Source of the DNA: CAZGTQ01 sp964528575
GTDB taxonomy: Bacteria; Planctomycetota; UBA1135; GCA-002686595
Length of the DNA: 64,000 bases
Direction: 5' to 3'
NCBI GenBank assembly: GCA_964528575.1
Contig: CAZGTQ010000267.1
Location: 1 to 64,000 of the forward strand
Of this stretch, positions 16,670 through 26,455 are shown in pieces. The first letter of the stretch is position 1, and each line of letters starts with the position of its first letter. Position numbers and translations under genes: made by a program. The notes beneath the pieces were generated by a model that saw only the letters and a list, made by a program, of their open reading frames with translations, was not told the DNA's origin and did not search any database.

Positions 16670-16855
16670 CTACCAAGAAGCCTTCCGCATGCCGGGAATC
16701 TCGCCCAGGTGCGCCTTGTTGCGCAGGCAGATCCGGCAGATCCCGAACTTGCGATAGACGGCGCGCGACCGGCCGCACAGCCCGCAGCGGCGGATCTTGC
16801 GTGAGGTGAACTTCGGCGGGCGGTTCGCCTTGTTGATCAGCGAGGTCTTGGCCAT
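16670..16855 (-). CDS. rpsN: 30S ribosomal protein S14, zinc-binding type
   Basis: A 61-aa short S14 with zinc motif CGLC (24-27) and CRIC (40-43). It starts MAKTSLINKANRPPKF and ends GEIPGMRKASW, the normal end of the short form. It lies between rplE and rpsH in the usual order. Confidence 0.97.
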   Translation of the reverse strand: MAKTSLINKANRPPKFTSRKIRRCGLCGRSRAVYRKFGICRICLRNKAHLGEIPGMRKASW

Positions 16856-16865
16856 GGCCTGTGCT

Positions 16866-17408
16866 CTAGTTCTCCCGGAAGGGCATGCCGAGCTCCCGGA
16901 GCAGCGCGAAGGCCTGCTCGTCGTTCGGAGCTGTGGTGACGAAGGTGATGTCCATCCCTTGAGTGAACTCGAGCCTGTCGAAATCGATCTCGGGGAATAC
17001 GGTCTGCTCGGAGAGGCCGAGGCTGTAGTTGCCACGCCCGTCGAGCTTGTTCTTCACGCCGCGGAAGTCGCGGATACGGGGCAGGACGACCGACACCAGG
17101 CGGTCGGCGAACTCCCACATGCGCTCGCCGCGCAGCGTGACGGCGACGCCGATCGGCATGCCCTCGCGCAGCTTGAAGCCGGAGATCGCGCGCCGTGCGA
17201 TGCGGATCGTCGGGCGCTGCCCGGTGATCGTCGCGAGGTCGCGGGCGGCGGTGTCGACGCGGCTCTTGTTCTCGACGGCGCCCTTGCAGCCCATGTTGAC
17301 GACGATCTTCGTCAGACGCGGCACCGCGAAGTCGTTCCCGATCGAGAACTGCTCCTTGAGCCGTCCCTTGATCTCCGAGTCGTAGCGTGCTTTGAGTCGC
17401 GCGGCCAT
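16866..17408 (-). CDS. rplE: 50S ribosomal protein L5
   Basis: 5S rRNA-binding and B1b-bridge protein, 180 aa. Diagnostic segments: PRLTKIVVNMGCKGAVENK, ISGFKLREGMPIGVAVTLRG, and C-terminal GMDITFVTTA. The ATG at 17408 gives the normal family start. It follows rplX by 23 nt. Confidence 0.98.
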   Translation of the reverse strand: MAARLKARYDSEIKGRLKEQFSIGNDFAVPRLTKIVVNMGCKGAVENKSRVDTAARDLATITGQRPTIRIARRAISGFKLREGMPIGVAVTLRGERMWEFADRLVSVVLPRIRDFRGVKNKLDGRGNYSLGLSEQTVFPEIDFDRLEFTQGMDITFVTTAPNDEQAFALLRELGMPFREN

Positions 17409-17431
17409 TCTGGCACTCCTGCGTTCCGTTC

Positions 17432-17734
17432 CTAGGCCTTCTCGGGGCGCTTGCGCACGCCCTTGCCTGCGGCCTCGTCCCAGAGCATCACGTTGCTGAT
17501 GTGGATCGAGCACTCGGCCTGCGAGCGGTCGCCCTTGGGGCTCTGCTCGGTCGGCTTCTTGTGGTGCCAGCGCATGTTGACGCCGTCGACGAGCACGCGT
17601 TCCGCCTTCAGGTAGATGCGCTTCACCGTCCCGGTCTGGCCGCGGTCGTTGCCCGCGATCACGACGACGGTGTCGCCCTTCCTGATCTTGGACTTGGACG
17701 GCTTCGAGTTGGACGTCTTCGAGTTGCGCGCCAT
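17432..17734 (-). CDS. rplX: 50S ribosomal protein L24
   Basis: Assembly-initiator protein, 100 aa. The KOW motif is clear (KGDTVVVIAGNDRGQTGTV). Residues 4-15 are a low-complexity Ser/Lys/Asn stretch (NSKTSNSKPSKSK) encoded by a tandem 15-bp duplication at 17694-17723, an insertion before the usual start of homology. Its ATG overlaps the rplN stop (TGATG-type coupling). Confidence 0.97.
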   Translation of the reverse strand: MARNSKTSNSKPSKSKIRKGDTVVVIAGNDRGQTGTVKRIYLKAERVLVDGVNMRWHHKKPTEQSPKGDRSQAECSIHISNVMLWDEAAGKGVRKRPEKA

Positions 17735-18102
17735 CACACGACCTCCGCGGCGAGCGAGACGATCTTCATGAAGTTGTTCTCGCGCAGCTCGCGCGCGACC
17801 GCCCCGAAGATGCGCGTCCCGCGCGGGTTGTTCTCGTTGTCGACGATCACGAGCGCGTTGCGGTCGAAGCGCACGTAGGAGCCGTCCTTGCGGCGCGTGT
17901 TCTTCTTCACGCGCACGATGACGCCCTTCACGATCGTGCCGGGCTTCACCTCGGAGCCGGGCATCGCCTTCTTCACCGAGGCGACGATCACGTCCCCCAG
18001 GCCGGCGTAGCGCCGGTGGGTGCCGCCGAGCACCTTGATGCACTGCACTCGCTTCGCGCCCGTGTTGTCGGCGACGTCGAGCATCGTTTGCATCTGGATC
18101 AT
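17734..18102 (-). CDS. rplN: 50S ribosomal protein L14
   Basis: Intersubunit-bridge protein of 122 aa, exactly the common bacterial length. It starts MIQMQTMLDVADNTGAK. The signature GTRIFGAVARELRENNFMKIVSLA is present. Coupled to rplX by a stop/start overlap. Confidence 0.98.
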   Translation of the reverse strand: MIQMQTMLDVADNTGAKRVQCIKVLGGTHRRYAGLGDVIVASVKKAMPGSEVKPGTIVKGVIVRVKKNTRRKDGSYVRFDRNALVIVDNENNPRGTRIFGAVARELRENNFMKIVSLAAEVV

Positions 18103-18114
18103 CGTGGTCCTCCC

Positions 18115-18495
18115 CTACTCCTCGGACGCCTCGTCCTCGGCGCGCCGCGACATCGACTCGGCGCCCGTCTCGGCCTCGGTGAACGGATCGCGCATCGCGG
18201 CGCTCTCGAGCACGTGGACGAGGCGCCAGCGCTTCGTCTTGCTGATCGGGCGCGATTGCACGATCTCGACGATGTCGCCGACGTGAGCGACCTGCTCCTC
18301 GTCGTGAGCCGTGTACTTCTTGTGCTTGCGGATGAACTTGCCGTACTTCGGGTGCTTGTAGGTCCGCTCGACCCGGACGGTGATCGTCTGGGTCATGCGG
18401 TCGCTGGTCACGACGCCCTTCAAGTGGCGGCGGTTGCCTCGCTCGCGCGTCGCTTCCGGCGCGTTCGCCCGCGTCGTCGTCTCGTTGGCGCTCAT
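18115..18495 (-). CDS. rpsQ: 30S ribosomal protein S17
   Basis: 16S rRNA 5'-domain protein. The core (RRHLKGVVTSDRMTQTITV to VEIVQSRPISKTKRWRLV, residues 22-93) is typical. At 126 aa it is longer than the usual 80-90: there is a 20-residue N-terminal extension and an acidic 30-residue C-terminal tail ending RRAEDEASEE. It follows rpmC by 2 nt. Confidence 0.96.
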   Translation of the reverse strand: MSANETTTRANAPEATRERGNRRHLKGVVTSDRMTQTITVRVERTYKHPKYGKFIRKHKKYTAHDEEQVAHVGDIVEIVQSRPISKTKRWRLVHVLESAAMRDPFTEAETGAESMSRRAEDEASEE

Positions 18496-18497
18496 CT

Positions 18498-18710
18498 CTA
18501 ACGCGGCTCCTGTCCGCGGATCTCGTTCTCTCGCTCGTGGAGCACCGTCTGGATGCGCGCCACCGACCGCCGCAGGATGCGGATGCGGGCCGGGTTGGCG
18601 GACGTCTCGGTCGCGGCGCGGAAGCGCAGGTCGAACAGCTCCTTCTTGGTCGAGTCGAGGTCGAACCGGAGCTCGGTGTCGGACTTGCTGCGCACTTCTT
18701 CGATGTTCAT
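18498..18710 (-). CDS. rpmC: 50S ribosomal protein L29
   Basis: Exit-tunnel protein that helps dock SRP and trigger factor; 70 aa. It has the helical family pattern MNIEEVRSKSDTELRFDL and the RIRILRRSVARIQTVLHER C-terminal helix. It lies between rplP and rpsQ. Confidence 0.96.
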   Translation of the reverse strand: MNIEEVRSKSDTELRFDLDSTKKELFDLRFRAATETSANPARIRILRRSVARIQTVLHERENEIRGQEPR

Positions 18711-18740
18711 GACTGATCCCTGACGCCGGTCACACGCCGG

Positions 18741-19160
18741 TCACGTCGTGTGCAGACGGCGGACCATCTTCGTCTTGATGGGCATCTTGTGAGACACGCG
18801 CTTGAGCGCGAGCTTCGCGCGGTCCTCGGGCACGCCGGCGACCTCGAACAGCACGGTGCCGGGCTTCACCGCGGCCGCCCAGAACTCGACGTCGCCCTTG
18901 CCCTTGCCCATCCGCGTCTCGGCGGGCTTCGAGGAGATCGGCTTGTGCGGGAAGACGCGGATCCAGATCTTCGCCTGGCCGCCGGTCGCGCGGTTCATCG
19001 CGATCCGGCCCGCTTCGATCTGACGGCCGGTGATCCAGCCCCAGTCCATCGACTGCAGGCCGTAGTCGCCGAACGAGACGCGGTTCCCGCGCGTCGCGTG
19101 GCCGCGCAGCTTGCCCCGGTGCACCTTCCGGTGCTTGGAGCGCTTGGGCATCATCGCCAT
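18741..19160 (-). CDS. rplP: 50S ribosomal protein L16
   Basis: Protein at the A-site/5S side, 139 aa. The family start is MPKRSKHRKVHRG, so translation may begin at 19151 rather than 19160. GDYGLQSMDWGWITGRQIEAGRIA and the KGKGDVEFWAA segment are diagnostic. Three nt separate it from rpsC. Confidence 0.97.
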   Translation of the reverse strand: MAMMPKRSKHRKVHRGKLRGHATRGNRVSFGDYGLQSMDWGWITGRQIEAGRIAMNRATGGQAKIWIRVFPHKPISSKPAETRMGKGKGDVEFWAAAVKPGTVLFEVAGVPEDRAKLALKRVSHKMPIKTKMVRRLHTT

Positions 19161-19163
19161 GGC

Positions 19164-19934
19164 TTACCTCCCACCGCCTTGCGAACCGCCGTCGCCCCCG
19201 CGTCCGCCGCCGCCACCGCCACCGCCACCGCCGCCCTCGCGACGGCGCCGCGGCCGCTCGGAACGGCCGAAGCCGGACTGGATCTGGCGGTAGTCGACCT
19301 TCTGACCGGGCTCGATGTCGCCTTTGTAGATCCACACCTTGACGCCGATGATCCCGTACGTCGTGCGGCCGAGCGCGGTGCCGTAGTCGACGTACGCGCG
19401 CAGCGTGGAGAGCGGCACGCGGCCCTCGCGCTCCTTCGCCGTCCGCGCCATGTCGGCGCCGCCCAGGCGGCCGTTGATCTCGACCTTCACGCCCTTGGCG
19501 CCGGCCTGCATCGTCGTCTGGATCGCCTTCTTCATCGCGCGGCGGAACGCCATGCGCTTCTCGAGCGCCTCCGCGATGACCTCGGCGACGAGGTTCGCCT
19601 CGAGCTCCGGCCGCTTGATCTCGCGCACCGTGAGGTGGCACGTCATGCCGGCGATGCGCTGGAGGTCGCTCTTGAGCTGGTCGACGCGCGCGCCCTTGCG
19701 GCCGACGAGCACGCCGGGGCGCGCCGTGTGGATGATCACGTTGACCGCTTCACCGGTGCGCTCGATCTCGACGCGCGGGATGCCCGCGGCCTTGAAATCC
19801 TTGGCGATGTGCCTGCGGATCTTGTCGTCCTGGAGCAGCAGGTGGCGGAAGTTCTTGCTCGTCGCGTACCAGCGCGACTGCCACGGCTCGATGACTCCGA
19901 GTCGATAGCCGGAGGGGTGGACTTTCTGACCCAT
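19164..19934 (-). CDS. rpsC: 30S ribosomal protein S3 with a glycine-rich tail
   Basis: mRNA-entry-site protein, 256 aa. It starts MGQKVHPSGYRLGVIEPWQS. The KH domain includes RPGVLVGRKGARVDQL, and the C-terminal S3 domain ends near GFGRSERPRRR (about residue 231). After this come about 24 residues that are almost all glycine, with Arg, Asp and Ser, encoded by a CCACCG-type hexanucleotide run at 19193-19240. The tail is absent from typical S3 proteins. Confidence 0.97.
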   Translation of the reverse strand: MGQKVHPSGYRLGVIEPWQSRWYATSKNFRHLLLQDDKIRRHIAKDFKAAGIPRVEIERTGEAVNVIIHTARPGVLVGRKGARVDQLKSDLQRIAGMTCHLTVREIKRPELEANLVAEVIAEALEKRMAFRRAMKKAIQTTMQAGAKGVKVEINGRLGGADMARTAKEREGRVPLSTLRAYVDYGTALGRTTYGIIGVKVWIYKGDIEPGQKVDYRQIQSGFGRSERPRRRREGGGGGGGGGGGRGGDGGSQGGGR

Positions 19935-19938
19935 TCGC

Positions 19939-20322
19939 TCAGCTCTCCTGCGCTTGCTCGCGCTCCCGAACGACGACGGTCAGATGACTGGTCCGCTTGC
20001 GGAACGGCATGGCGCGTCCCTGCGGGCCGGGACGCCAGCGCATGCGGCCCTGCAGGAGCGGCCCATCGTCCGCACGGCTCTCGGCGACGTACAGGCGGTT
20101 GACGTTCACGCTCTCGTCCTGGCTCGCGTTGGCGATCGCGGACTCGAGCACCTTGAGATAGAAGGCGGCCGCGCGCTGGGGCGAGAACTGCAGCAGCTCG
20201 AGCGCTCGGTTGGCCGACTTGCCGCGGATCAGGTCCGCGGCGAGCCGCGCCTTGCGCGCCGTGAGGCGCGCGAAGCGGTGCGCCGCGCGGTAGCCCTTCG
20301 CGTCCGTCGTGGAGGTGCTCAT
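19939..20322 (-). CDS. rplV: 50S ribosomal protein L22
   Basis: Tunnel-constriction protein, 127 aa. The family features are ARLTARKARLAADLIRG, NVNRLYVAESRADDGP, and the hairpin-region RMRWRPGPQGRAMPFRKRTSH. Its ATG overlaps the rpsS stop by TGATG-type coupling. Confidence 0.97.
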   Translation of the reverse strand: MSTSTTDAKGYRAAHRFARLTARKARLAADLIRGKSANRALELLQFSPQRAAAFYLKVLESAIANASQDESVNVNRLYVAESRADDGPLLQGRMRWRPGPQGRAMPFRKRTSHLTVVVREREQAQES

Positions 20323-20603
20323 CAGCGACCCTTCTGCGATTCCTTCTTGTTCGTGTGGCCGCGGAACTGCCGCGTCGCCGCGAACTCGCCGAGCTTGTGC
20401 CCGACCATGTCCTCGGTCACGAACACCTTCACGTGCTGGCGCCCGTTGTGGACGAGGAACGTGTGCCCGACGAACTCCGGCGGAATCGTCGAGGCGCGCG
20501 CCCACGTGCGCATCGGATCGCGCGTGCCGGAGTCGTCCTGGGCGGCCACGCGCTTGGCGAGGCTGGGCGCGATGAACGGGCCCTTCTTGATGCTGCGTCC
20601 CAT
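20322..20603 (-). CDS. rpsS: 30S ribosomal protein S19
   Basis: Head protein, 93 aa, the usual length. Signature: MGRSIKKGPFIAPSLAKRV and TIPPEFVGHTFLVHNGRQHV. It is 12 nt after rplB and coupled to rplV. Confidence 0.98.
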   Translation of the reverse strand: MGRSIKKGPFIAPSLAKRVAAQDDSGTRDPMRTWARASTIPPEFVGHTFLVHNGRQHVKVFVTEDMVGHKLGEFAATRQFRGHTNKKESQKGR

Positions 20604-20615
20604 GGGATCGGTTGG

Positions 20616-21449
20616 TTACTTGCGCTTGTGGCGGCTGCGCAGGATGAACGTGTTCGACGGGTTCTTGGGGCTGCGCGTGCGGCCGCCCTTGGAGAGCACG
20701 CCCTTGGGCGAGCAGGGGTGACGGCCGCCGGCCGTGCGTCCCTCGCCGCCGCCCATCGGGTGGTCGATCGGGTTCATCGCGGTGCCGCGCACCTCGGGGC
20801 GGCGTCCGCGGTGGCGCTTGCGACCGGCCTTGCCGAGCTTGACGTTCTGATGGTCGGCGTTGCCGACGCGGCCGATCGTCGCGCGACACGTCACGTGGAC
20901 GCGGCGCAGCTCGCCCGAGGGCATCTGGATCACGGCGTACTGCTGCTCGCGAGCGGTGAGCTGGGCCGCGCTCCCGGCCGAGCGGCAGGCCTGGGCGCCC
21001 CTCTCCGGCGTCAGCTCGATGTTGTGGATCTCGACGCCGAGCGGCATGTCGGAGAGACGCATCGAGTTGCCCGGCAGCGGCTCCGCGCCCGGCCCCGACT
21101 GCACGATCTGCCCGACCTCGAGGCCCTGGGGCGCGAGGATGTAGCGCTTCTCGCCGTCGGCGTATGCGAGCAGAGCGATGTTCGCGCTGCGGTTCGGGTC
21201 GTACTCGATCGACTTGACGCGCGCCGGCACGCGCTCCTTGTTGCGCTTCCAGTCGATGAGCCGGTACTGGCGCTTGTTGCCGCCGCCGCGCCGGCGCGAC
21301 GTCATCCGCCCGTGGTTGTTGCGGCCGCCGGTCCGCTTCAGCGGCTCCAGCAGGCTCTTCTCCGGCGTCGTCCTCGTGATCTCGGCGTAGTCGAGCACGC
21401 TGCCGTGCCGGCGGCCCGGCGACGTCGGCCTGTAGGTCTTGATCCCCAT
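20616..21449 (-). CDS. rplB: 50S ribosomal protein L2
   Basis: Peptidyl-transferase-centre protein, 277 aa. It starts MGIKTYRPTSPGRRHGS. The catalytic-site loop keeps the conserved histidine in NPIDHPMGGGEGRT. The C-terminus GGRTRSPKNPSNTFILR is typical. The ATG at 21449 shares its first base with the rplW stop codon. Confidence 0.98.
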   Translation of the reverse strand: MGIKTYRPTSPGRRHGSVLDYAEITRTTPEKSLLEPLKRTGGRNNHGRMTSRRRGGGNKRQYRLIDWKRNKERVPARVKSIEYDPNRSANIALLAYADGEKRYILAPQGLEVGQIVQSGPGAEPLPGNSMRLSDMPLGVEIHNIELTPERGAQACRSAGSAAQLTAREQQYAVIQMPSGELRRVHVTCRATIGRVGNADHQNVKLGKAGRKRHRGRRPEVRGTAMNPIDHPMGGGEGRTAGGRHPCSPKGVLSKGGRTRSPKNPSNTFILRSRHKRK

Positions 21450-21739
21450 CAGAGCACCTCGATCGTCTGGCCTTCGGCCAGGGTGACCATCGCCTTCTTC
21501 CAGGCCGGCGTCTTGCCGAACGAGTAGCCTCGCCGGCGCCACTTGCCCTTGACGCGCAACGTGTTGACCCCTTCGACGCGCACGTCGAACAGCCGCTCCA
21601 CCGCGAGGCGGATCTCGACCTTGTTCGCGTCGACCGGCACGCGGAAGTGGTACGCGTTCCGCTCGCCGGTGTCGTCGCTCGCCTTCTCGGTGATGATCGG
21701 CTTCTTGATGATGTGGTAGTAGCGGTCGAGGGCGGTCAC
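21449..21739 (-). CDS. rplW: 50S ribosomal protein L23
   Basis: Exit-tunnel docking site for trigger factor and SRP; 96 aa. It starts at GTG (21739) with an AGGAGG Shine-Dalgarno about 7 nt upstream, one of the clearest in the window. The start lies inside the end of rplD (GTGA overlap). Motifs: IIKKPIITEKAS and a C-terminal GKTPAWKKAMVTLAEGQ. Confidence 0.97.
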   Translation of the reverse strand: MTALDRYYHIIKKPIITEKASDDTGERNAYHFRVPVDANKVEIRLAVERLFDVRVEGVNTLRVKGKWRRRGYSFGKTPAWKKAMVTLAEGQTIEVL

Positions 21740-22371
21740 GCGGAACCTCCTTCGGGGGCGCCGACGCGGCCGACGAGCGCGTCCATCGCGCCGCTCTCGG
21801 CGACGACGAGGCCGCCGCTGACGACGTCGAACGCGCAGAGCTCGGCGGCGGTGCGCACCGCGACGCCGCGGAAGTTGCGGAAGGACTTCCACACGTTCGG
21901 GTTGCGGTCCGCGAGCACGATGAGCGCGCGCTTCGGCGTGCCGAGGTCGGCGAGCACCTTGCGCGCAGCCTTGGACGACGGGTTCGGGAAGCCGCCGAGG
22001 TCGGCGATCACGAGCTCGTCGTCGGCGAGCTTGCCCGCGAGGGCCGAGCGCAACGCGACGCGGCGCGCCTTGACCGGCATGTGGTAGCTGTAGTCGCGCG
22101 GCTTCGGCCCGAAGACCGTGCCGCCCCCGCGCCAGATCGGCGACTTGCGGTCGCCCGCGCGCGCGCGGCCGGTGTGCTTCTGGCGCCAGGGCTTCTTGTT
22201 CGAGCCCGAGACCTGCGAGCGGCCGCGGGTCGAGGCGTTCCCCTGCCGCTGGTTCGCCTGGTACATGACCACGGCGTCCTTCAGCGTCCGGTAGAGCACC
22301 TTGCCGCCGAACGGCTTCTCGTCGAACTCGACCTGGCCGACGTTGCCGGCGTTATAGCTCTTGACCTGCAT
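21736..22371 (-). CDS. rplD: 50S ribosomal protein L4
   Basis: Tunnel-constriction protein and, in enterobacteria, autogenous regulator of the S10 operon; 211 aa. Signature: NQRQGNASTRGRSQVSGSNKK followed by KHTGRARAGDRKSPIWRGGG. It starts 1 nt after rplC and overlaps rplW. Confidence 0.97.
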   Translation of the reverse strand: MQVKSYNAGNVGQVEFDEKPFGGKVLYRTLKDAVVMYQANQRQGNASTRGRSQVSGSNKKPWRQKHTGRARAGDRKSPIWRGGGTVFGPKPRDYSYHMPVKARRVALRSALAGKLADDELVIADLGGFPNPSSKAARKVLADLGTPKRALIVLADRNPNVWKSFRNFRGVAVRTAAELCAFDVVSGGLVVAESGAMDALVGRVGAPEGGSA

Positions 22372-22372
22372 G

Positions 22373-23020
22373 TCAGCTCTGCGCTCCCTTCACGACGCCC
22401 GTGCGGGCGGTGCGCACCTGCACGAACCCGCCGTTCGGACCGGGAATCGAGCCCTCGACCAGGAGCAGGTTGCGGTCGACGTCGACGCCGACGACGCGCA
22501 GGTTCTTCGTCGTATGCCGCTTGGCGCCCATGTGCCCCGGCATGCGCTTGCCCTTGAACACGCGCGACGGGTAGGCGGAGGCGCCGATCGAGCCGACGCG
22601 GCGCTTGCTCATGCCGCCGTGCGTCATCGGGCCGCGGTTGAAGCCGTGGCGCTTGATCGTGCCCGCGAAGCCCTTGCCCTTCGTCGTGCCGGTCACGTCG
22701 ACGAGGTCGCCCTCGTTGAACACGTCGGCCTTGATCACGTCCCCGACCGACATCTCGGCGGTGGCCGCCAGCCGCTCCTCGCGAAGGAAGCGCTTCGGCG
22801 CCGTCTCGGCCTTCTTGAAGTGCCCGCGCTGCGGCTTGCGCAGCCGCTTGTCGGGCACGTCCTCGAAGCCGAGCTGGACGGCGTCGTAGCCGTCCGTGTC
22901 AGCGGTGCGGACCTGGCACACCACGCAAGGCCCCGCCTCGATGACGGTCACGCCCATGGCGGTTCCGTCCTCGGCGAAGACCTGCGTCATGCCGTGCTTT
23001 CGTCCCAGGATCAGCGTCAT
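22373..23020 (-). CDS. rplC: 50S ribosomal protein L3
   Basis: Assembly-initiator protein, 215 aa. It starts at 23020 with MTLILGRKHGMTQVF. The loop near the peptidyl-transferase centre is present (GFAGTIKRHGFNRGPMTHG), including the glutamine-free variant of the usual GSRFHRRPGSIG segment (VGSIGASAYPSRVFKGKRM). An unusual 274-nt gap separates it from rpsJ. Confidence 0.97.
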   Translation of the reverse strand: MTLILGRKHGMTQVFAEDGTAMGVTVIEAGPCVVCQVRTADTDGYDAVQLGFEDVPDKRLRKPQRGHFKKAETAPKRFLREERLAATAEMSVGDVIKADVFNEGDLVDVTGTTKGKGFAGTIKRHGFNRGPMTHGGMSKRRVGSIGASAYPSRVFKGKRMPGHMGAKRHTTKNLRVVGVDVDRNLLLVEGSIPGPNGGFVQVRTARTGVVKGAQS

Positions 23021-23294
23021 GACTCCTCGAACCCTCGGGGGTCGCCGGTTCGACCAGGAACCCCTTGTCCGACACGATCGGAGGGGGCCGACGCCTGGCC
23101 ACGCGGCACGTTCCAACTGCTCCGTGAAGAGGAGCGGGCTTGCGAAAGAAACGAGCCGTCGTCTGTCCATCCTCCGGAAGCTCGGACGGACGTTCGACCG
23201 CTCGCCGTACGGGAGTGATCTCGGTGCTGGTTCGCGGCGCCGGGCTCCGGGGAAGGAGCCCTCATCCGACGCGGCTGCGGGCCGCGCTCGAGGC
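23021..23294 (-). other. 274-nt untranslated gap between rpsJ and rplC
   Basis: Neighbours in this operon are separated by a few bases, so this gap stands out. It holds a perfect 7-bp hairpin GGGCTCC/GGAGCCC at 23242-23261, about 35 nt after the rpsJ stop, but no convincing promoter and no plausible gene; base use is less GC-rich than around it. It may be a cis-regulatory leader for rplC-rplD. Confidence 0.5.
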
Positions 23295-23600
23295 TCAGGC
23301 CTTGATACGGATGTCGACGCCCGCGGGCATGTTGAGGCTGCTCAGCGCGTCCACCGTCTGGCTGGTGGGCTCGGAGATGAAGATCAGCCTCTTGTGGGTG
23401 CGTATCTCGAACTGCTCGCGAGACTTCTTGTCGATGAACGGCGAGCGGAGCACGGTGTAGCGCTCGATCCGCGTCGGCAGCGGAATGGGTCCTGCCACCA
23501 GAGCCCCCGTGCGCTTGGCGGTCTCGACGATGTCGACCGCCGACTGGTCGAGGGCCTCGTGGTCGTAGGCCTCCATGCGGATCTGGATCTTGTCGCTCAT
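23295..23600 (-). CDS. rpsJ: 30S ribosomal protein S10
   Basis: Head protein and NusB partner in antitermination; 101 aa. It starts MSDKIQIRMEAYDHEALDQS; the signature GPIPLPTRIERYTVLRSPFIDK is intact. A good promoter lies 58-86 nt upstream. First gene of the S10 cluster; fusA lies just upstream. Confidence 0.98.
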   Translation of the reverse strand: MSDKIQIRMEAYDHEALDQSAVDIVETAKRTGALVAGPIPLPTRIERYTVLRSPFIDKKSREQFEIRTHKRLIFISEPTSQTVDALSSLNMPAGVDIRIKA

Positions 23601-23657
23601 CTTCCGGTCCTTTGCGCGTCCGTCCGTCGAAGGCTGACGTCTCACAAAGGGCCGAGG

Positions 23658-23686
23658 AAGATACTCCGCGCCCCCAGGGCCGTCAA
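23658..23686 (-). promoter_or_regulatory. sigma70-type promoter of the S10 operon
   Basis: TTGACG (23686-23681), 17-nt spacer, TATCTT (23663-23658) on the minus strand. The predicted start near 23651 leaves a leader of about 50 nt before rpsJ, too short for an E. coli-like S10 leader. A T-rich patch (ATTTTTCTG) lies just upstream and may also end fusA transcription. Confidence 0.7.
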
Positions 23687-23768
23687 CGGCCGCGGGAACA
23701 GAAAAATCGCGGCTCGGGCGCAACCGTCCCCGCCCCGTGCCCGCCGCGGCGCCGCGGGCCCGGCCGGA

Positions 23769-25826
<2,058 letters not shown>

Positions 25827-25835
25827 GGCGGCGCC

Positions 25836-25841
25836 ATCGTA
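25836..25841 (-). promoter_or_regulatory. candidate -10 hexamer of the EF-G gene (leaderless)
   Basis: TACGAT ends 9 nt before the GTG start at 25826; no Shine-Dalgarno or clear -35 is seen. Confidence 0.4.
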
Positions 25842-25923
25842 GCAGCCCGTCGCGCGTGGACCGCGTCGCCGAGCGCCGTGCGCAGCTGTGCGCAGCAGCT
25901 CGCAGCAGCGCTGGCGTGGTCCT

Positions 25924-26376
25924 TCAACGGGCCGACAAGAGCGGGTTCGCGCGCAGGAACGGTTCGCTCCAGCGGTAGCCGTCGAGCAGGTCGGCCGCGT
26001 CGTGGCCGAGCATGCGGCACGCGGCGTAGAGCGCCTCGATCGAGGCGAGCCCGTCGGCGGGGTCGGCGAACGTGCTGCTCTTGCGCGGGTACGCGGTGAC
26101 GAGCGGCGGCAGGCGGCGCAGCTCGTACGGCTCGTCGATCGTCGCGAGGAGCGCGGGCACGCGGCGCCAAGCGCAGTCGAGGAGCAGCAGCGGTCGGCCG
26201 CGGTCGGCGGGGCCGAGCTCCGCGCCCTCGGGGTGCAGGAGCACGCGAGCGCCGCCGGGAACGCGGCGCTCGCGGTCGTACGCGCGCAGCTCGATCCCCG
26301 CGCGGCCGCGCAGCGGCGTCAGCGAGCACTTGCGGGTCGACTCGCGCGGGTCGCGCACGATCAGGACGTCACGCAT
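25924..26376 (-). CDS. Tsr3/DUF367-like protein, putative rRNA or tRNA aminocarboxypropyltransferase
   Basis: A 150-aa protein resembling archaeal and eukaryotic Tsr3, which adds the 3-amino-3-carboxypropyl group to small-subunit rRNA using SAM. Matching blocks in order: DPRESTRKCS (9-18, Tsr3 form DPKRCSG), LLLDCAWRRV (64-73, Tsr3 VECSWARL), RRLPPLVTAYP (87-97, Tsr3 LLPYLVAANP), ASIEALYAACRMLG (111-124, Tsr3 CVEALAACFAIVG) and WSEPFLRANPLL (136-147, Tsr3 WGMGFLELNKELL). It also shares traits with the DTWD tRNA branch of this superfamily. Located between rpsG and the EF-G gene, with a large hairpin upstream. No clear Shine-Dalgarno. The target RNA is unknown. Confidence 0.75.
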   Translation of the reverse strand: MRDVLIVRDPRESTRKCSLTPLRGRAGIELRAYDRERRVPGGARVLLHPEGAELGPADRGRPLLLLDCAWRRVPALLATIDEPYELRRLPPLVTAYPRKSSTFADPADGLASIEALYAACRMLGHDAADLLDGYRWSEPFLRANPLLSAR

Positions 26377-26402
26377 GAGGCGAAAGAGGCGCGGAAAGGA
26401 AC

Positions 26403-26435
26403 GGAGCCCGGCGGGACAGCGTCCCTCCGGGCTCC
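26403..26435 (-). terminator. long hairpin between rpsG and the Tsr3-like gene
   Basis: GGAGCCCGG (26403-26411) pairs with CCGGGCTCC (26427-26435), continued by GGGAC/GTCCC inside, around a small loop. It may be a terminator or attenuator after rpsLG, or an RNA-processing site; there is no T-run. Confidence 0.5.
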
Positions 26436-26455
26436 GGTGTTCGGCCGAACGCCGC

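Noticed and set aside
23021..23265. Small open frames between rpsJ and rplC
   Set aside because: No start signal, no family resemblance, and third-position GC is lower than in neighbouring genes.
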